From Pararge aegeria (lineage: Eukaryota; Arthropoda; Insecta; Lepidoptera; Nymphalidae): a DNA stretch of 64,000 bases. Location: NCBI RefSeq assembly GCF_905163445.1, contig NC_053181.1, positions 3,038,001 to 3,102,000 on the forward strand, in the 5' to 3' direction. The notes beneath the pieces were generated by a model that searched no databases, was not told the DNA's origin, and worked only from the letters and a program-made list of their open reading frames with translations. The stretch's first letter is position 1. Every line of letters begins with the position of its first letter. Of this stretch, positions 33,300 through 45,020 are shown piece by piece. Both the position numbers and the translations under genes were made by a program.

Positions 33300-33945
33300 T
33301 GTACTTCCAAGATCAAATACACAGTGTATTGTTTGTATCCAGTGTAACAGTGTATTATTTATACTACAGAAAAGAGCCGTACGATCAATATATAAACTTG
33401 GATCACGCGAATCGCTTCGTGAAAAATTTAAACAAATAGGTATTCTTACAGTAGCGTCGCAATATATCTATAATAATATAGTCTTTGTGAGACAAAATAT
33501 TGCTCTTTATAAACAAAAAGCTGTAATTAACAATCGACTTAAACCAGAAACGGACACAAATTAGTAATATCTGCATATCGTCTGCGAAAGGTGCAGAACT
33601 CCTTTGTGGGGTTGAGTATACGCTTTTACAACATGATTCCTAAGAAAATACTTGACCTACCAATGCATACATTTAAAAAATGTGTAAAAACGCATCTAGT
33701 ACAGCGAGGTTATTATACATTTGATGAATTCCTCAATGACAGCCAGCCTCGCTCTCATCTCCCGCAAGATAGCAGAATGATTGTAAATGTTGATGTTGGA
33801 AAAGAGCAACTACTGAGTTTCTTGCCGGCTCTTCTCGGTAGAATCTGCTTTCCGAACCGGTGGTAGAGTCACTACAAACATACATACTTGACGTTTCAAA
33901 AGTGCTTATAAAGTAGGCCTACTTGAAATCATGAATTTATCAATG
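33300..33945 (+). mobile_element. LINE family L 3' end with reverse-transcriptase remnant
   Basis: Frames encode LQKRAVRSIYKLGSRESLRE, FKQIGILTVASQYIYNN and, after a frameshift, SFVGLSIRFYNMIPKKILD, then the family 3' UTR (cttgccggctcttctcggta). Stop codons and the frameshift make it non-functional. Confidence 0.8.
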
Positions 33946-33976
33946 AATGTTTATTTTTTTATTAGTATATAATAGG

Positions 33977-34281
33977 TAGCGAGATAATGCAATAGGTAGG
34001 ATATCGACTTAACTTTCGAGGGCCGAGTTCGAATCCCAGCACGCACCTCTAGCTTTTATTAGTTATGTGCGTTTTAAGTCATTAAAATATCACTTGCTTC
34101 ATAGGCGAAGGAAAACATCGTGAGGAAATCTGCATGCCTGAATCTACATAATGTTCTCAAAGGTATGTGGAGTCCACCAATCTACTATGACTACGGCCTT
34201 AACTTCTCTTCTTTTCATTGTAGGAGACGACCCGTGCTCTGTAGTGGACCTGGAATGGGTTAATGAGATGATCTAATGAGT
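33977..34281 (+). repeat. tRNA-headed SINE (family B)
   Basis: A complete but diverged copy from gcgagataatgcaataggta and gagttcgaatcccagc to cctggaatgggttaatgaga. Confidence 0.7.
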
Positions 34282-34505
34282 AGAGATATGAATTTTGAAT
34301 ATTTCCGAATAAGTATTTTTAACTTTTTTACTATGTATCTACACACTTAACGGGCTGTAATTTTTTGTGCAGTGTTCAAAGAAAGATAAGCTTGAACTTC
34401 AATACTTATATAAAAAACTATAATGTTGTTTAAGTCGATGCGCCTACTCTGTTCCTACTTATCAAAGGAAAATGTGACTGTTTGGCTTGACTTATGACTT
34501 ATATA

Positions 34506-34625
34506 CAAGGCATGCTCCTACCCTCATTTTCTTGTATAAACCATAAATGAGAAGGATTTTTCTATTTTATGCCATCTTCCTTCTTTATCGTTTCTCCCTG
34601 GTCAAAAACCCTGTGCACGCCACTG
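34506..34625. mobile_element. hAT-type MITE, copy 4
   Basis: Ends gtgcacgccactg; the left end is diverged (caaggcatgc). Perfect 8-base duplications CTTATATA lie at 34498-34505 and 34626-34633. Confidence 0.75.
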
Positions 34626-36144
34626 CTTATATAATATTACAATTTACAGATAGTTATCAAAACGTAGCCGCCCGATGACCGCTGAGAAGCGATCATTAAA
34701 AATTCAAAACAAAAGATACTTGTTTTATATTTCTTTTACCCACAATTAACTAGATTATCGAGAATAGGTACAAAAACGTAATCGGCGAGTAAATAACATT
34801 GAACATTGAGTGGTTGATCAACTTACTCGTATATGTACATTGGAACTAATGTTAATTGCTTCGTAGTAAACGCGTACGCGGACTAACAATTTCTTGTGGG
34901 AAGCTGGTTCACATTACAACAGAAAAAGCGAACTTGAATTAATATACTAGTAAGTTTTTAGTTATTTTTATAAGCAAGACAAAAAGTGGTTTGTGACGAT
35001 TCAGTCTAAAACGTAGGCATACGCATTGATAGTGTTAATATCATCATCGTCATTGAAGCCAATAACAGACCACTGTTGGATTAAAGGCCTCTCCCAACGG
35101 GAGGGGTTCATAATTACCACGCTGGGCAGACGGATTAGTGACTGCATAAGGGGGTGGTAGTAGCACAGAGGACGCTGCTGCCCGTTCTCCTTTATATTCC
35201 CATAGTCGCCTCATACGACAACCTTAAATTAATATTTTGGTTTATGTTTTTGTTTTGTGTTTGATTATTAATAACCTGTTGCCACCAAAATCTGCAGAGC
35301 GGCCTACGTAACTTCCATAGAGTGGAAAGCTGCAAAAATGGGCAGTTATTTCCTGAAAACGTACTTTAGCCTATTCATTTTCTCGCAAGTGTGATGTTTT
35401 AAACGCGTATGGTACGTTGATTAGACTCTTAGCTTCCCTAAAGTGCTCGCTTACAGCTCACATGCCAAATACCGGAGCACTGTAAAATCAAATCTACCAA
35501 AAAGTAGGTACAACTACTATTTGTAAAGCATCTGCTATAAATAAGTATCCGCTCCGAAACGCTTGTCACCACTCGCGAAGCCTTTCACTATGTACGCTGT
35601 GCGTAGACGACCTGCACTCCTGTCACCCACCTCTAACTCATTATGCAACTGCTATAGGGACATTCTACGATATATACGTAATTTTTTCAAATTATATTAT
35701 AGACATCGTAAACACATCTAAGTAAACCTCCACTATCGCTATCGACTTATTATCGGCCCACTACAAGACAAGGGTTTCCTCTCCGAATGAGAAAGGGTTT
35801 AGTCTGTAGTCCAAAAGTCTGGCCAAGTGCGGATTAGCACACCTTTACGAACATTATGGAGAACTCTCAGGCATGTAGGTTACTTCAAGCAGCTGAATAA
35901 TTTAATTTAAAGAATTTAATTTAATTCTTTAAATTAAAAACGCACATAACTCCGAAAAGTTAGAGGTGCTGGGGATCGAAGTCAATCCCCCAAAATAGTC
36001 ACCCAAAAAAAAATTGGCCAAGTGCCAGGCAGATTGTATATATATATAAGATTTCCTTATATATTAATGTAATCCTTAATTACAATTCGATTGAATATTT
36101 TATAGTAATTTAATAAAAAATATAAGTTGAATATATTATACGGT

Positions 36145-36445
36145 TGTTCATCGAACCCGGGCTTTTTCAATTAAAAGACCATGGCGCTCAACACTGCACC
36201 AGGGAGGTCATCAAGACCGCCCTACTGACAAAACCGAACCCTCAAGCAATTTAGTATTCCGGTACGATGCCGCGTAGAAACCGATTAGGGGGGTTTATTA
36301 CCCTAACAGGTACCACTTACCGCTTACCTGATAGGGTAATAAACCCCCCTGCAGTTTCAAATGGTAGCGGGTAAACGCTACCATTTGAAACTGCATCATC
36401 GCTCAGCAACAGTTAAGATTGCATTCAAGGGCTAACTTGTAGTGG
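36145..36445. repeat. Rearranged SINE family C containing two palindromes
   Basis: A minus-oriented piece (atcgaacccgggc..gcaccagggaggtc) is followed by a plus-oriented piece (ttccggtacgatgccg..aagattgcattcaagggcta). Between them lie two inverted duplications: arms 36287-36312 and 36325-36350 (26 bases, one mismatch), and arms 36351-36369 and 36376-36394 (19 bases, perfect). Confidence 0.75.
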
Positions 36446-36653
36446 AATAAAAAAAAACTCGTGGGCGATCGCTATTAAAATATATTAAATTTACTTAGAA
36501 CGGCCCTGCTTGCCCTAGATAGTCTTCAACGCCACCACAGTCGTAATTTAATTCTTGTCACCGCCACTCGCACTGTGCCCTCCTACCACCGCGCACGATC
36601 AACAGATACTGTTTCTTTCCTTAATATAATTATAACGAAGCACATCTGTCAAC

Positions 36654-39600
36654 ATGCGCCTCTTCTTCATCGTACTGATGCTCTGTATCGCGGTTTACGC
36701 TGCGCCGCAGTCGAAACTACTGTTCGCTAACAGTGGTAAGTTTATTATGTTATTTAATGAACTTGTTTTATATGTAACTAACCTGTCCTCGCGTTTACAG
36801 ACCTATAACGTAATATTATAAATTGTAATTAATTTAAGATAGGCGTACTTCTAGACGTAAACTGCCAATCGACCCCAGTGAGGTCTAGTGCAAATGGTGC
36901 TGTATCATTTAAATGGCATTAGAATATTTAACATTGTTTGTAAGGAATAATTTTGAATGTCAATTGAATCAATTTTATATGAAAGTGTAAACGAAAACCG
37001 AAATAATACTTTACAGGTTTCAGAGGTACATAGTAATGTACCTCTGAAACAGTCTCAGAGACAGTACCTCTGAATAGTAATTCAGAGGTACTGTCTCTGA
37101 GACTGTTCTGTGAAACCGACAACCTAATAGTTTTTGAGTAAACCACTGCCATAGTTTTTACTGAAATAAATCAGATACAGCTTTAACATTACATGCAAAA
37201 TTAAACTCCCGCCACTTTATTAGATTCCTACGCATCGCGTAACTTAGGTACTATGCATGTGTCGGTTTTTATCTTCAGTAGGGTTGTCATAAATAAACAC
37301 TCACAATGTTTGGAATTCGTTTGTATGGAAAAATAAATATGCTTCTTTTGATATAACATTTTATATGCATTCTTCAATATTATTTCGTAATTCTGTGACA
37401 CGTTGTATATATGTAGCTCCAAGGACTTTTTTTTTGGATCGACTAAAGACCCGTATTTCTTTGTAAACATATTATTTACATAATACGTACCATTTGGTAG
37501 GTGTTCTCAGAAAATACGCTTTTATGTCAATCTTTTCATTACCTACTTAGTGAAATAGTATAAAACCGCTCAAAATGTAGGCGAAAGAATTATTAAAATG
37601 GGACAAGAAGCTTTTAATTGATCCTTCAGGAATATACAAACAGACAAAAATTTAATTTTCTCTCTCTATATTAGGTAATAGTAAAACAGTAACGAAACGC
37701 AAAAATATTAAGAGTCAGTATCAGTATCATCAGTAAATACTGTATTTATTGCCAATTAGCCTTTTCCTTTTTAATATGAGAGAAGATGATTGTGACTACA
37801 GATTACCTAAAAAGTACATTAAATAAAAAAAATACCGAATATCAAGTATCCTTGGTTTAACATGGATCTTTACATTTTTATTACGCAAGTCATTAGTCAA
37901 CTAACATATGAACTAAGGCCAACCTCCATTGTGCATACAGACGAGGTTTGAAGTGCAATAAAACCTGATTCACTGTAATTTTTTTAGTTTTTATATCGCT
38001 TAATTGCTCAACTTGTCTACCTCCTACAGACCAGACTAGAAAAAAATCCCAAATGGCCACTGCCAGGGATTGAACCTGTGGCCACCCACTTATAAGACCA
38101 CAGCGCTCTCTTGCGTCAGGGAGGTCAAAAGAAACAACAGTTTTTAAAAATTCTACTGTTAGGAAACAGCAAAGCAAAGGTCTTAGACTGTTGAGTCAGT
38201 CCGAATCAATAGTTATATAACTGTTCGTAAAAAATTCAACGGATGATCTCATAATGTGGACTGATTGTATTTATTAGCAAAACATTATCATAATAATAAT
38301 CACAAATGCAAACAAAACAAACTTATGTAACGTATGTTTCAACCTCTTACCGGCCCACTACATTGCACGGGTCTCCTCCCACAATAAGATGGGTTTAGGC
38401 CGCAGTCCACCACACTGGTCCAATGCAAATTGGTGGACTTCACACGCCTTTGAGCCATTTTAATTATGTAGAACTTTAAGGCATGCCGGTTTCCTCACGA
38501 TGTTTTCCTTCACCGTTTTCTGAGTTATGTGTAAGTGATACACATAACTTCAAAAAGTTAGAGGTGCGTGCTGGGATTCAAACTCGGCCCCCCGGAAGTG
38601 AAGCCGAAGTCCTAACCACATGGCTATTTACCGCTTTAAAAATTCAATAATGTTACAATAATATACTTTTGGATTTTCAGGATTGATAACGATTTTTACG
38701 TTTGAATTAACTGCATTCTAAGAAAATGCATTCGAAGATAATTCAGACATTTTTCAATTATGTAACGAAGCAATAATAATCTGTATAGTTTTTTCTTTAT
38801 TGGTGTTCATTAATAAAATGAACAAGAGAAAACCTTTTTCCTCAAAAATAAAATAGAATTAGAAAAATAGATCTTATTTTTGTACCACCTCTATAAATCT
38901 AAACTTACAAACATAACTCCAATAGTATACTCTTAATTGTAATTCTAAAAAATCTGGCACCAAGATGCTTTGATAAAAAAAACATAAGCGGCACACGTAG
39001 ACCTAGATTGACAGCGTAGTGTCAAATAGGCACACCTCCCGTATAAGCAGGATAAACATGCCGCACCCGTCCTATGTTAACAGCCGTGTACTGACTAATC
39101 GAGTAGCCTCACAAGGGCTGCATCTCTACAAATTTCAACGTCGAGAAGCTGCCGAGCGAATTAAAGACGAGACATAAACGTCTAAACTTTTGATAGTTTG
39201 ATTATGCAAATAAAACCACTGTATTTTAACCATTGATTAAAATTTGGAAAGTAGCTCTGCTGTTAACTCCCGCAAGATAGAAACAGCTGAGTTTCTTGCC
39301 GGCTTCTTCTCGGTAGAATCTGCTTTCCGAACCGTTGTTGGTACAGACACAACAAACATACAACTTGACGTTTTAAAAGTGCTCATAAAGTACTTCAAAT
39401 CAACGAATTCTTCGTGAGCCCTCTGGTAGCATATCTCAGACATTATGTTTACTAAATAAGTCTGTAGTCTGTTGTAGAGTTGGATTATGTGTGCAATTAA
39501 GATTTTAAGCAAACAAACTTTCACGCGAAACTTCTCATCCATGCCGCAACATGTGCAGATACTTCAACAAACGGATCGCCCTCACGGAGAAACTCACGCG

Positions 39601-40341
39601 CCTTCTCTAACTAACCAAGCTTCTCTAACAAAGCAAGCATTTACCATTAGGCTAGTGTGATTTAAGTGAATACAACTGTATCAACGTTTACTGAATTGCC
39701 TGTTGGTCCGAAAGTTTAATGCGGATAAATCATTTTAATTTCGCTTCGAAGGTGGGCTGTTAATGAATGAATCTTTATTTCCTTTGCGGATTGGTGGACT
39801 CTACACACCTTTGAGAAAATTATGTAACTCCTTTTCGGTTTCCTCACGATGTTTTCCTTCACCTTTAAAGCAAGTGATATTATAATAGCTTACAACGCAC
39901 ATAACTTAAAGTTCGAGTTATGTTTACAATATATATATAGATAATTTATTATGTTCCTAAAGATAAAATATGAAAATCCCTAAATTAATGTTCCTGTATA
40001 TACATGTATATTATTTTAAATATTATAATAATATAATACCTAAAATAATATATGATGGTTATATAAATACCGAAAACTAGATAACACCCTCTGAAGCAGT
40101 AGCGCTGAAATCAGAAAAGGGGTTTTTGCCCAAATATGGGTCAGTATTAAAAAAGAGCTTTAATACAAATATTTACCTTAGTTATATTTATTTTTCAGAA
40201 AATAACGGCAAGCAGTTCATTGAAGAGGTGGTCGTGGAGTCTGTCTTGCATGTGAAGAGTCCTTCTGGGACCAGACAAGCGCGAACCAATGTCAAAACAA
40301 ACCTGCAAGATGGCTCTAGTGTCGCCGAGGCGAAGAACTAA
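36654..40341 (+). CDS. Gene 6: very small secreted protein, two exons
   Basis: Exons are 36654-36735 and 40199-40341, joined in phase 1 (donor gtaagt, acceptor atttttcag) across a 3463-base intron, giving 74 residues. Residues 1-17 form a signal peptide (cleavage likely after VYA-A). The mature part, about 57 residues, is hydrophilic, without Cys or repeats: KQFIEEVVVESVLHVKSPSG, then Arg/Thr/Asn-rich sequence ending SSVAEAKN. No R-x-x-R pro-site is present. It shares exon layout, intron phase and strand with its neighbours but not their low-complexity core, so membership of the family rests on architecture only. An AATAAA at 40340-40345 overlaps the TAA stop. Function unknown. Confidence 0.75.
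36950..37440. repeat. Dispersed repeat family F with chained palindromes, in gene 6 intron
   Basis: A family related to 42141-42440 and 58791-59026 (shared blocks accgaaata, ctctgagac, taaaccactgccatagtttttactgaa, cagatacagc, tacacgttgta). This copy contains hairpin arms 37017-37030 and 37037-37050, then 37049-37074 and 37081-37106 (26 bases, perfect), both with the loop tagtaa. Confidence 0.7.
37912..38130 (-). repeat. SINE family C fragment in gene 6 intron
   Basis: ttgctcaacttgtctacctcctacagaccagac, gccagggattgaacctgtgg and tgcgtcagggaggtc follow family C order on the minus strand. Confidence 0.6.
38338..38637 (-). repeat. tRNA-headed SINE (family B) in gene 6 intron
   Basis: A complete minus copy from aacctcttaccggcccacta through cctcacgatgttttccttcacc to gtcctaaccacatggctatt. 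Confidence 0.8.
39240..39412 (+). mobile_element. LINE family L 3' UTR fragment in gene 6 intron
   Basis: ctcccgcaagatag, gagtttcttgccggcttctt, cggtagaatctgctttccga and cttgacgttttaaaagtgct mark the family 3' UTR. Confidence 0.7.
39784..39915 (-). repeat. SINE family B fragment in gene 6 intron
   Basis: gcggattggtggactctacac, cctcacgatgttttccttcacc and agcttacaacgcacataact; both ends are missing. Confidence 0.6.
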
Positions 40342-40604
40342 TAAAATGGTCATAGCTTTAATTATAAAATATCTAATACACTTGTTGTCATTTAACTAGT
40401 CAAATAATTCTGTATATATCTACATTTTTAGTTACTATAAATAGACCTAACACAAAAATATACAAGTAAACGGTGATTCTTTATGGTCCTTTATGTTTTT
40501 TTTTTATTTCACTACAAATTAGCAGTTGACTGTAATCTCAGCATCATCATATCGACCCATTAACCACACACTACACGGCACGGGTCTCCTGTCACAATGA
40601 GAAG

Positions 40605-40955
40605 GGGGTAAGGCCTTGACTGCCACCTCAGCTAGTGTTAAACGATTATGCAGTCTAAGATGGTAGCAGGCTAACCTGCTAGGAAGTATGATAGTCATAC
40701 CCCTAATCGGTTTCTCCGCGACATCGCACCGTAACTTATCATCTCACGCTTAGCGGCACGTCTTTATCGGTAGAGTGGTAACTAGCCGAGACCAAAGTTC
40801 AGACAGACCCTTGAAAATTCAGAAATTATAAATTCCCAAATTGCTCCTGAACGATTGATTCCCTTTAGGGATTTTGGGGAAATTGCCCTGAAAGGAATCG
40901 AACTTGGGACCTCCTACTTAAATTTACACCACTGACCGTTGCGCCAAGGAGGTCG
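40605..40955 (-). repeat. tRNA-headed SINE (family C), minus copy
   Basis: gactgccacctcagctagtg, gcaggctaacctgctagga, gtagagtggtaactagcc, aaggaatcgaacttggga and a head near tgcgccaaggaggtc. A family B scrap lies just left (40546-40612). Confidence 0.7.
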
Positions 40956-41524
40956 ATAAAAGTTTACTATACAAAAACGATTAAATTAAATACCAACCGT
41001 TTTGGAATAGACAATCGAACAAAATACTACTTTATTTAATTAAACTAGACACAACCATTTCCTGAGTGGATCGAATTGATAATTATTATTTTTATTATCT
41101 ATTTTTATGCTAAAAAAGGTAGAAAGTTTTTTCATATAACTTTAATTGAACGCTCTTTTATTCAAATATTTTGATAGCATCTTAAGACTTGAGGAACAAG
41201 AAAAATAAGTTTGAAAGAACGCCTCGTATGACTAAATAGCACATACGGGCAGGCGTAGAATAGCGGATTAATGTTTGTAAGGGGAAAAAATACGTGTCAT
41301 GTCTTATGGTATTTAATTTGTGAGGCCTTCAATCAAGCAGTACTATACTTTGTCGAAGCTTGAAGTAGAGCAGAAGATAAAAGTAATTCGTTTATATTAA
41401 TATTGTGAGAACGAGCTGGGTATATTTATGTGCCGTAGCTCGCTGAATTGACTCTAAACTCATTTGAATTACTTGTAGCCACATGGTTCAATTTATAATA
41501 TGGACTGAAGTTTCGAAGTTATTA

Positions 41525-41670
41525 GGTTTGAATGAATGCATGAATGAATATACTTTTATTGCACAACAAGCAAAAGTACACAAAAATAATAAAATTAAGA
41601 TATCACAAAACTCAGCGTATACAATTTGGCTGCCTCTTCGCTACGGAGCGATCTCTTCCAGGCAATAGAA
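41525..41670 (-). repeat. LINE 3'-end repeat (family D)
   Basis: A gaatgcatgaatgaata tail, then acttttattgcacaac, followed by acaatttggctgcctcttcgctacggagcgatctcttccaggca. Confidence 0.65.
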
Positions 41671-41714
41671 AAGAGGTAAGTGGTGCATATATATACATAA
41701 AATAATATTACTAC

Positions 41715-41870
41715 ACTAGCGGACCCCAGCGCCATCTGTCGGGTTAATTTGTGAATCTAAACCATCCAGGGTGCCCACACAAACGTATACCAAATTCATT
41801 CAAATCGGTATAGCCGTCTAGGAGGAGCTCAGTGACATACACACGCACATAAGAAATATATATAGAAATA
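41715..41870 (-). repeat. Helitron-like fragment
   Basis: Begins ctagcggaccccagcgccat and ends cacacgcacataagaaatat; related to 11661-11970. Confidence 0.5.
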
Positions 41871-42126
41871 AATAAATATATATATATATATTATATAAAT
41901 ATAAGCAATTTATGCTCGTCACAATAAAGGAGCTGATGATGAAGTGCCGGAACTCCTCAAACGTTAATGACCCGGCTTCGAGAATGCCAATATTTTCAAA
42001 AAGATTTTGAGCAATTGAACTTTGGCTATTGTAAAAAAAAACCGCTTTGGAAGAATAACTAAAATGAAAGAAATAAATATTTTTTACATTTTTAAGAAAG
42101 TGAACAAAATTACTTGCTACTACAAC

Positions 42127-42440
42127 TTTGGTTTCAATTTACAACTTGTAAATTGAAACCAAAATAATACTTCACAGGCTTTAGAAGTGCATTATGTACT
42201 GTCTCTGAGACTTATCTGTGGAAGCGAAAACTTAATAGTTTTTGAGTAAACCACTGCCATAGTTTTTACTGAAAGAAATCAGATACAGCCCTAACATCAC
42301 ATGCAAAATTAAAAACATGTGACTCCGGTCACTTTATTAGGTACGCGTAAAAATAAATATGCTTCTTTTGATTTAATATTTTTACGGGATGATTCCTTAT
42401 GCATCCTTTAAATTGATTTCGTAATTCGGTTACACGTTGT
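42127..42440. repeat. Dispersed repeat family F with a palindromic end
   Basis: Arms 42127-42144 and 42146-42163 are perfectly complementary over 18 bases around a single C, covering the left element end. The body (cattatgtactgtctctgaga, ccactgccatagtttttact) runs to ttacacgttgt at 42440. Confidence 0.7.
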
Positions 42441-43089
42441 ATAAAAGGGAACCGTACAAACTCATTATTCCCCATTATAAATCATATTTCTCCTCTAGTG
42501 CCGACTTTGCTGAAAAGCTTGCCTAACTACAAACGAAAGCAGGAAATCAACACTTAAAACATAAAGGAGAAACTTAAGACATTTTTCTTACAAACTAAAA
42601 AATTTAATAATATATAGCCAGAACATTCTGTTTAAAGTTTACTCAAAAAAGATTAAGTGCGATATGCGAAACTCGTTTTATGAATGGTAAGCTGCAACGC
42701 AATCATTTTTTTTTAGAACTACCCGCACTGACCCATCATATTTTGTATGTAGCTTTAAAAAATACTTACCTACTCATAATTTCGACCGCTGAATGATATA
42801 CCGGTGTACAGATAAAACCGATTGAATTTTTTGTTACGCCGTTAAAGATGTATTAAAATGTTTATTTAAAAATGCATATTTTTCTATAAAAATATATAAT
42901 ATATGTGTACTAAAAGTAATTACATTCCACATGACACCGACTTTAAAATGCTGTAGATATTTTATTTGTTATAAACAATCTGTCCATTTTATACAACTCC
43001 TTCCAAGGAATCACTGGAGCTCGGCTCTGACTTGCACTTGACCGGTGCATTCAATGTATTTTTTTTGCTTAGGCTCTAAACGGCGGGAT

Positions 43090-43395
43090 CCTATAGTACA
43101 CGTCTGTATGGTGTTAATTTTAATACTTATATGTTATATTTTATTGTAAGTTTGTTATATGTACATATTATATTTGTATATATAGGTTTATGCATGTTTA
43201 TTTGCAACACAGTACAGTTAAATGCACCACCTACCTCTCTTCTTGAGCTGTTTTTAACGCCTTTGGTTGCCTGGAAGAGATCGCTATGTAGCGATAAGGC
43301 CGCCAAATTGTATACCTTTTGTTAAATTTTTACTGTTAATTTGTTATGTTTATGTGGTGTACAATAAAAGTGTATTCATTCATTCATTCATACTT
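43090..43395 (+). repeat. LINE 3'-end repeat (family D), good copy
   Basis: gcaccacctacctctcttct, ggttgcctggaagagatcgc, agcgataaggccgccaaatt, ggtgtacaataaaagtg and (ATTC)n give the clearest version of this tail. Confidence 0.7.
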
Positions 43396-43829
43396 TAGCC
43401 GTATGATTGTTTTCTGAGAAGTCGTTGAAACTTCGAAGACACGTGAAGTTTTTACTAACTACCTGTTCAAGATGACCTGATCTGTTCAAATAGTATCAAG
43501 GGCGTCTATCGCGTAGTGGGTTTAGTTCCCGGAGCATAGCCGGGGAATTTTTGTATTAAATTGAAATCAAATGTATAACAAATTATAGGGTATAATAAAC
43601 TAAACTAACGTGGCTAAGAAATAGGAACACGCGAGTAAGACGTTTATAAGAAGGTAGGTAGTTTAATAGATTTTTTTTTAGAAAAAAATCATTTATACGC
43701 AATATTCTCAGAATATAAACTAAAGAATACACTTCAAAAAAAATTCATTTATACACAATATTCTCAGAGTATACAGTCGCTATAAGACTGATGTGAAAGG
43801 CATATACTAATTTCGGCATCGACGGTAGG

Positions 43830-43904
43830 AGAGCCGTAGCTTAGTGGAGAAAGCGCTCAGGCCGCGATTGCCAGAGAGTCGCAGGTTCAAATCCTGTCGG
43901 TTCT
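43830..43904 (+). repeat. tRNA-like element with paired acceptor and T arms
   Basis: The 5' AGAGCCG pairs with the 3' CGGTTCT over seven positions (one G-T). gctt/aagc form a D stem, and gcagg-ttcaaat-cctgt a T arm directly before the acceptor strand. The anticodon arm does not fold normally (a mismatched, over-long stem), and a related piece occurs near 57938, so a tRNA-derived retroposon or pseudo-tRNA is more likely than an active tRNA. Confidence 0.45.
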
Positions 43905-44614
43905 GAAATTTTTTATATGCATTTTTAATTTTTAAAATAAAGAATACACTTTTATTTAACAAAACAGTTCTAAAAAAATTAAGCTCTTCTCATTCTGAGA
44001 GGAACCCTGTGCCCTGTAGTGGGCCGCTAGTGGGTTAATGATGATGAATAAAAAACCAAAAAACAATCAAAGTACGGTAACAATACAAGGGAGAACCTAA
44101 CCTCCGTTTTATATTATTATTCCACGATTTTAATAAATGGGATATTAATTCCACCCGTGCTCTGACAGCTGATAAAACTGTGGGAGAAGATATATATTTA
44201 GGTACACGTAGAGAAAAATGTCTCGAGGATTGACAAGTATCAATTAATCATTCACAAGTGAATCAAATAACGTAAATTCGGCACCTTTGTGGTAAGTTTT
44301 GAATTCAACAGGACCTCTTAAATATTCCGGTTACACATTCTATAAAAGTTTAACAAGAAACGACTTAATATTCGTACGAACTGGCTCTAAAATATACAGC
44401 TAACTTTGACACGCGTACATGCGACTGTGTAAACTACAAATTAAGAAGGATATCAGTTAAAGTTTTAGTGTATCTAGACTTTTAAAGAGTCCCCGTACAA
44501 CGCTTTTATAAATATGCCTTTTTCAGATACCAGATATTTATCGTTGTGTTTACAAAACACGATTTTTTTACGCCACTATCATTTTGCCCTTGTTTGCAAT
44601 ATTTCCAACTGATA

Positions 44615-45020
44615 AATGCTGACTGCATCATCGTAAGTATAGCGTGCTAACCTTTTAGAGGTATAGCATTGGCGTGCACTGGGTTTCTTACCAAAGTATG
44701 CATACAGCAGGAAAATTGCATAAAACGGCAAAAATCCTCCTCTTGTACCAGTTATATCCAGATTTTAGGGTAGGCAGTGCTTTTGTGCATGTATGAAGTG
44801 TACGCCACTGAGGTATTTTTTTTTTTATTTATACTCTTTATTTGCACAAAAATAAAAATACAGAAGAAGAATAAAAAAAAAAAAATATAGTTATATTGAA
44901 CCCATACCTCTAGTCGGTATGAACCTAAAAAGTCAATAAGGATTCGCCATACTCCTACCGGGCTATCCCGCACCCTTTTTAGACTGCATCAATAACACCA
45001 GGTGCAGTAAAAGGCAAACT
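44615..45020. repeat. SINE family C split by a hAT-type MITE and a LINE-like tail
   Basis: Left part gactgcatcatcg..tagcgtgctaacc. A MITE follows (44667-44810) with duplications AGGTATAG and AGGTATTT. Then come an AT-rich tail and a right part with catacctctagtcggta, gactgcatcaata and aggcaaacttgta. Confidence 0.55.

Larger units (their letters stand above)
32299..36653. other. Intergenic region between genes 5 and 6
   Basis: No convincing gene. A TATAAATA at 35536-35543 stands 54 bases before an ATG at 35590, but that short frame encodes an Arg/Tyr-rich 43-residue peptide without a signal sequence. Repeats are listed individually; a family B SINE also occupies about 35754-36003 (minus). No good TATA box stands at the expected distance from gene 6. 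Confidence 0.5.

Noticed and set aside
35536..35720. TATAAATA followed 54 bases later by an ATG
   Set aside because: The frame is 43 residues, Arg/Tyr-rich, lacks a signal peptide and has no partner exon.
42440..42470. TATAAAAG as a promoter
   Set aside because: It arises at the end of repeat family F, and no ATG with a coding frame follows within 200 bases.
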